A stretch of 64,000 nucleotides of DNA from NCBI GenBank assembly GCA_013003115.1, contig JABDLF010000002.1:130186-194185 (forward strand), written 5' to 3'. Below are positions 59,419-64,000 of the stretch, piece by piece. The notes under the pieces were generated by a model, which did no database searches, was not told the origin of the DNA, and saw nothing but the letters and a program-made list of their open reading frames with translations. How positions within the stretch are numbered: the first letter of the stretch is position 1; the number at the start of each line of letters is the position of its first letter. The translations under genes and the position numbers were made by a program. The DNA comes from Gammaproteobacteria bacterium. GTDB lineage: Bacteria > Pseudomonadota > Gammaproteobacteria > Steroidobacterales > JABDLF01.

Positions 59419-60684
59419 GTGAGCAGCAAGAACGCATTTTATGCGCAGAGCGGTGGCGTCACATCAGTCATCAACGCAAGCGCCTGTGGCGTGATCGAGA
59501 CGGCACGCAAGCACCGCAGGCACATTGGCAAGGTATACGCCGGTCGCAACGGGATCATCGGCGCGCTCACCGAAGACCTTATCGACACCTCCCGGGAGCC
59601 GGCCAGGGCAATCGCGGCCCTGCGACACACGCCAGGCGGCGCCTTCGGGTCCTGCCGCTTTAAGCTGAAGGGTCTCGACGAAAGTCGCCGTGAATACGAA
59701 CGCCTCATCGAGGTATTTCGCGCCCACAATATCGGCTACTTTTTTTACAACGGTGGCGGTGACTCCGCAGACACCTGCCACAAGGTCTCCCAGCTCTCCC
59801 GTAAGCTGGATTTTCCTATCCAGGCAATTCACGTCCCGAAGACCGTCGACAATGACCTCCCCGTTACCGACACTTGCCCCGGTTTCGGATCCGTCGCCAA
59901 ATACGTTGCGGTTTCCACCCAGGAAGCAGCGCTGGACGTGGAGTCCATGGCGTCAACGTCGACCAAGGTCTTTATCCTTGAAGTGATGGGGCGCCATGCG
60001 GGATGGATCGCGGCAGCAGGCGGACTGGCCGGCAACAGCAGCCGCGAGGCGCCGCACATTATCCTGTTCCCGGAAGTAGAATTCGCCGAGACCGCGTTCT
60101 TGAAGCGCGTAGACCAGGCGGTCAAGCGCTACGGATATTGCGTGGTCGTCGCATCCGAGGGCGTCCGCCACCCGAACGGCAAGTTCCTGGCTGAGGCGGG
60201 CAGCCGCGATGCGTTCGGGCATGCCCAGCTCGGCGGCGTAGCCCCCTATCTTGCGGCGCTGGTGAAAGAACGGCTTGGACACAAATACCACTGGGCGCTG
60301 GCAGACTACCTGCAGCGGGCCGCGCGTCACATTGCATCGAAAACCGACGTAGAACAGGCCTACGCCGTAGGCAAGGCAGCAGTTGAGCTGGCGATACGCG
60401 GTGAAAACGCCCTGATGGTGACCATAAAGCGCATATCAGACAGTCCATATCGCTGGAAGACGGGCGAAGTGCCCCTGGCGCGCGTCGCCAATCGCGAGAA
60501 AATGATGCCCGCGAGATTCATCAGCAAGGACGGTTTTGGCATCACCGCGGCCTGCCGGCGATACCTGGGGCCGCTGATACGTGGCGAGGACTATCCGCCC
60601 TTTGGTAAGGATGGCCTGCCGCGCTACGTGCGCCTCAAAAACACCCCGGTCAAGCGCAAGTTAAAGACCCGATTTGTGCTATAG
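59419..60684 (+). CDS. pfp: Diphosphate--fructose-6-phosphate 1-phosphotransferase (PPi-PFK)
   Basis: Reversible phosphofructokinase predicted to use pyrophosphate. The 421 residues contain PKTVDNDLP at 140-148; lysine here (Lys141), where ATP-PFKs have glycine, is the known PPi-type marker, and Asp115 in NGGGDSADT replaces the Gly104 of ATP enzymes. The motif MGRHAGWIAAAGGLA is also family-typical. The start is GTG behind an AGGGGGGAAAG run. It is followed by hppA after 174 bases, a linked pyrophosphate pair. Confidence 0.92.
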   Translation: MSSKNAFYAQSGGVTSVINASACGVIETARKHRRHIGKVYAGRNGIIGALTEDLIDTSREPARAIAALRHTPGGAFGSCRFKLKGLDESRREYERLIEVFRAHNIGYFFYNGGGDSADTCHKVSQLSRKLDFPIQAIHVPKTVDNDLPVTDTCPGFGSVAKYVAVSTQEAALDVESMASTSTKVFILEVMGRHAGWIAAAGGLAGNSSREAPHIILFPEVEFAETAFLKRVDQAVKRYGYCVVVASEGVRHPNGKFLAEAGSRDAFGHAQLGGVAPYLAALVKERLGHKYHWALADYLQRAARHIASKTDVEQAYAVGKAAVELAIRGENALMVTIKRISDSPYRWKTGEVPLARVANREKMMPARFISKDGFGITAACRRYLGPLIRGEDYPPFGKDGLPRYVRLKNTPVKRKLKTRFVL

Positions 60685-60858
60685 TGCCGCGCTTTCCGCG
60701 CGCGGCAATTACTTAAGCAAGCGCCCCGGAAGCCGCCTCCCGGGCGGTGGTCGAGGGCAAAAACTGAAAGCATATGCAAGCTGGCCGCCGCGGAGTCACA
60801 ATTTGTTTGCGCCCTGAGTGCGCCGGAAACCAGCGTTTCCGAACTGGGAGGATATGAA

Positions 60859-62883
<2,025 letters not shown>

Positions 62884-62902
62884 CCGCAGCGGCACTGCCC
62901 TG

Positions 62903-62932
62903 AAAACGCCGCCAGCTGGCGGCGTTTTTTTT
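62903..62932. terminator. Bidirectional intrinsic terminator between hppA and the GGDEF-EAL gene
   Basis: AACGCCGCC-AGCT-GGCGGCGTT is a perfect hairpin, followed by T8 on the plus strand and preceded by A4 (T4 on the minus strand). It sits between the convergent stops at 62883 and 62938, so it can stop transcription from both sides, better for hppA. Confidence 0.92.
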
Positions 62933-62937
62933 GGGCA

Positions 62938-64000
62938 TTAGTGTATCGTTGCAAGCGGTCGCGGCCGCTCTATGCCGTAGCCCTGCACGTAGTCAACGCC
63001 CATTTTCCTGATGAGGCCCAGCACCGCCTCGCTTTCCACATGCTCCGCAATAACCGAGATCTCGAGCGTTCGCGCAAGATCCACCATGGCGTTAATCATC
63101 GCGCGATTCACATCATCATTTTCAAGCCCACGTACAAACGATCCATCGATTTTAAGAAAATCCATTTCCAGGTTGCGCAGATTGGCAAAGGAACCCAGTC
63201 CGCTGCCGAAATTATCCAGGGCAAACATGCAGCCCATACCGTGCAGCACCCCGATAAAGCGCTGCGCATGCTCAAGGTTGGTGACTACGGTTGTTTCGGT
63301 GAGTTCGAAGCACAGGCGATCAGGCGCCACGCCGGTGCGGTCCAGACAATCAACGACGAACTCGAGGAATTGAGCATCGCCAAGAGTCTGGCCGGAAATA
63401 TTCAGGGAAAAAGTACGATGCTCTGGTATCCGAAGATCTCCATTGCGAATTGCTGCCAGCGCGGTTCGCACCACCCAGCGGTCGATAAGGGGCATAAGAT
63501 GATAGCGCTCTGCCGCCCGCATAAAAGACCGTGGCGAAATCTCATCGCCCCCTTCGTCACGCAGCCTCAGCAAAATTTCCACGGCGGGGCCACGATCTCC
63601 GACGCGGGCAAGCGAGACAATAGACTGCGTAAAAAGCTCGAAGCGGTTTTCTTTCAGGGCACTTTGCAGGCGCTGTAACCACTGGATTTCACCGCGCTGG
63701 CGTGCCACCGACTCGTCGCGTGAAGAGAAAACGTGAACCCTGCCACGCCCTTCCCTTTTGGCCATGTAGCAGGCCGAGTCGGCCGCGCCGAGCGCGTCCT
63801 CAACGCTGCCACTCTCCTGGCTGATTTCCACCAGGCCGATGCTCACACCTACGTCAAAAATCTTGTCTCGCCAGACGAAACGATAGTTCCTGATGGCGTC
63901 GACGATGTCATCCGCGATTTGCGTCGCCTTTTCCAGCGGGCAACCTGACAGCAAGGTACCGAACTCGTCGCCGCCAAGGCGCGCCACCGAATCGGAGTCA
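62938..64000 (-). CDS. GGDEF-EAL domain protein, C-terminal part (truncated by window)
   Basis: C-terminal 354 or so residues of a cyclic-di-GMP protein; the N-terminus lies beyond 64000. The GGDEF domain is mostly outside, but its catalytic loop SVARLGGDEFGTLL is intact. The following EAL domain looks degenerate: the signature reads EILLRL, where EAL is changed to EIL, and the metal motif DDFGTG reads LDNFGSG. FELTET, LKIDGSFV and EHVESEA are kept. It is therefore likely a cyclase with a binding-only or weak phosphodiesterase domain, though EIL variants can be active. Confidence 0.9.
   Translation of the reverse strand, partial: DSDSVARLGGDEFGTLLSGCPLEKATQIADDIVDAIRNYRFVWRDKIFDVGVSIGLVEISQESGSVEDALGAADSACYMAKREGRGRVHVFSSRDESVARQRGEIQWLQRLQSALKENRFELFTQSIVSLARVGDRGPAVEILLRLRDEGGDEISPRSFMRAAERYHLMPLIDRWVVRTALAAIRNGDLRIPEHRTFSLNISGQTLGDAQFLEFVVDCLDRTGVAPDRLCFELTETTVVTNLEHAQRFIGVLHGMGCMFALDNFGSGLGSFANLRNLEMDFLKIDGSFVRGLENDDVNRAMINAMVDLARTLEISVIAEHVESEAVLGLIRKMGVDYVQGYGIERPRPLATIH

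Overview
The window is an ordinary chromosomal stretch of a Gram-negative gammaproteobacterium. It is GC-rich, densely coded, and shows no mobile element, CRISPR array, rRNA or tRNA. Evidence for the lineage: the mra/dcw cell-wall cluster (meso-diaminopimelate type), the rsmI-lpoA-yraN-diaA block, petABC-sspAB, the kdsD-kdsC-lptCAB-rpoN-hpf-ptsN-rapZ block, BolA-type ibaG beside murA, and an SAH riboswitch in front of ahcY. A pyrophosphate-dependent phosphofructokinase next to a proton-pumping pyrophosphatase, plus a DUF1302/DUF1329/YCF48-like/RND gene set, fits an environmental, probably marine or soil, gammaproteobacterium (Chromatiales/Woeseiales-like). That placement is inference only.

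Layout. 1-7.8 kb (minus): mraZ-rsmH-ftsL-ftsI-murE-murF-mraY-murD, almost all overlapping by 1-4 bases, headed by a promoter and a three-repeat MraZ operator. 8.0-8.35 kb (minus): rnpB. 8.4-12.2 kb: rsmI, divergent from lpoA-yraN-diaA. 12.3-16.0 kb (minus): cytochrome bc1 genes petA-petB-petC, then sspA-sspB. 16.0-16.37 kb: intergenic region with a 15-bp tandem repeat. 16.4-19.0 kb: DegS-like protease, convergent with ibaG-murA. 19.2-28.4 kb (plus): antiporter, Kdo synthesis (kdsD, kdsC), LPS transport (lptC, lptA, lptB), rpoN, hpf, ptsN, rapZ, mgtE.

28.4-40.0 kb is the most accessory part: a patatin-like lipase, an exported Bcp-type peroxiredoxin, and a five-gene minus-strand set (DUF1302 predicted outer-membrane protein, DUF1329 periplasmic protein, YCF48-like propeller, two-domain RND/MMPL transporter, penicillin-acylase-family hydrolase). 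The set looks like an envelope-spanning lipid or amphiphile transport and processing system of unknown substrate. 40.3-46.1 kb (minus): a central-carbon operon tkt-gap-pgk-pyk, followed by a redoxin. 46.9-49.6 kb (plus): metK, SAH riboswitch, ahcY and a strong terminator (activated methyl cycle).

49.7-64 kb: a small membrane protein, a CpdA-like phosphodiesterase, a TraB/GumN protein, a 54-residue rubredoxin, hemL, a membrane-anchored cold-shock-domain protein, a minus-strand group (membrane protein, mpl, LON-domain protein, DUF2007 protein), RNase D, adenylate kinase with an odd LID motif, the pyrophosphate pair pfp-hppA, a bidirectional terminator, and a GGDEF-EAL protein cut by the window edge. 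Mpl (murein tripeptide recycling) and the mra cluster together cover de novo and salvage supply of UDP-MurNAc peptides.
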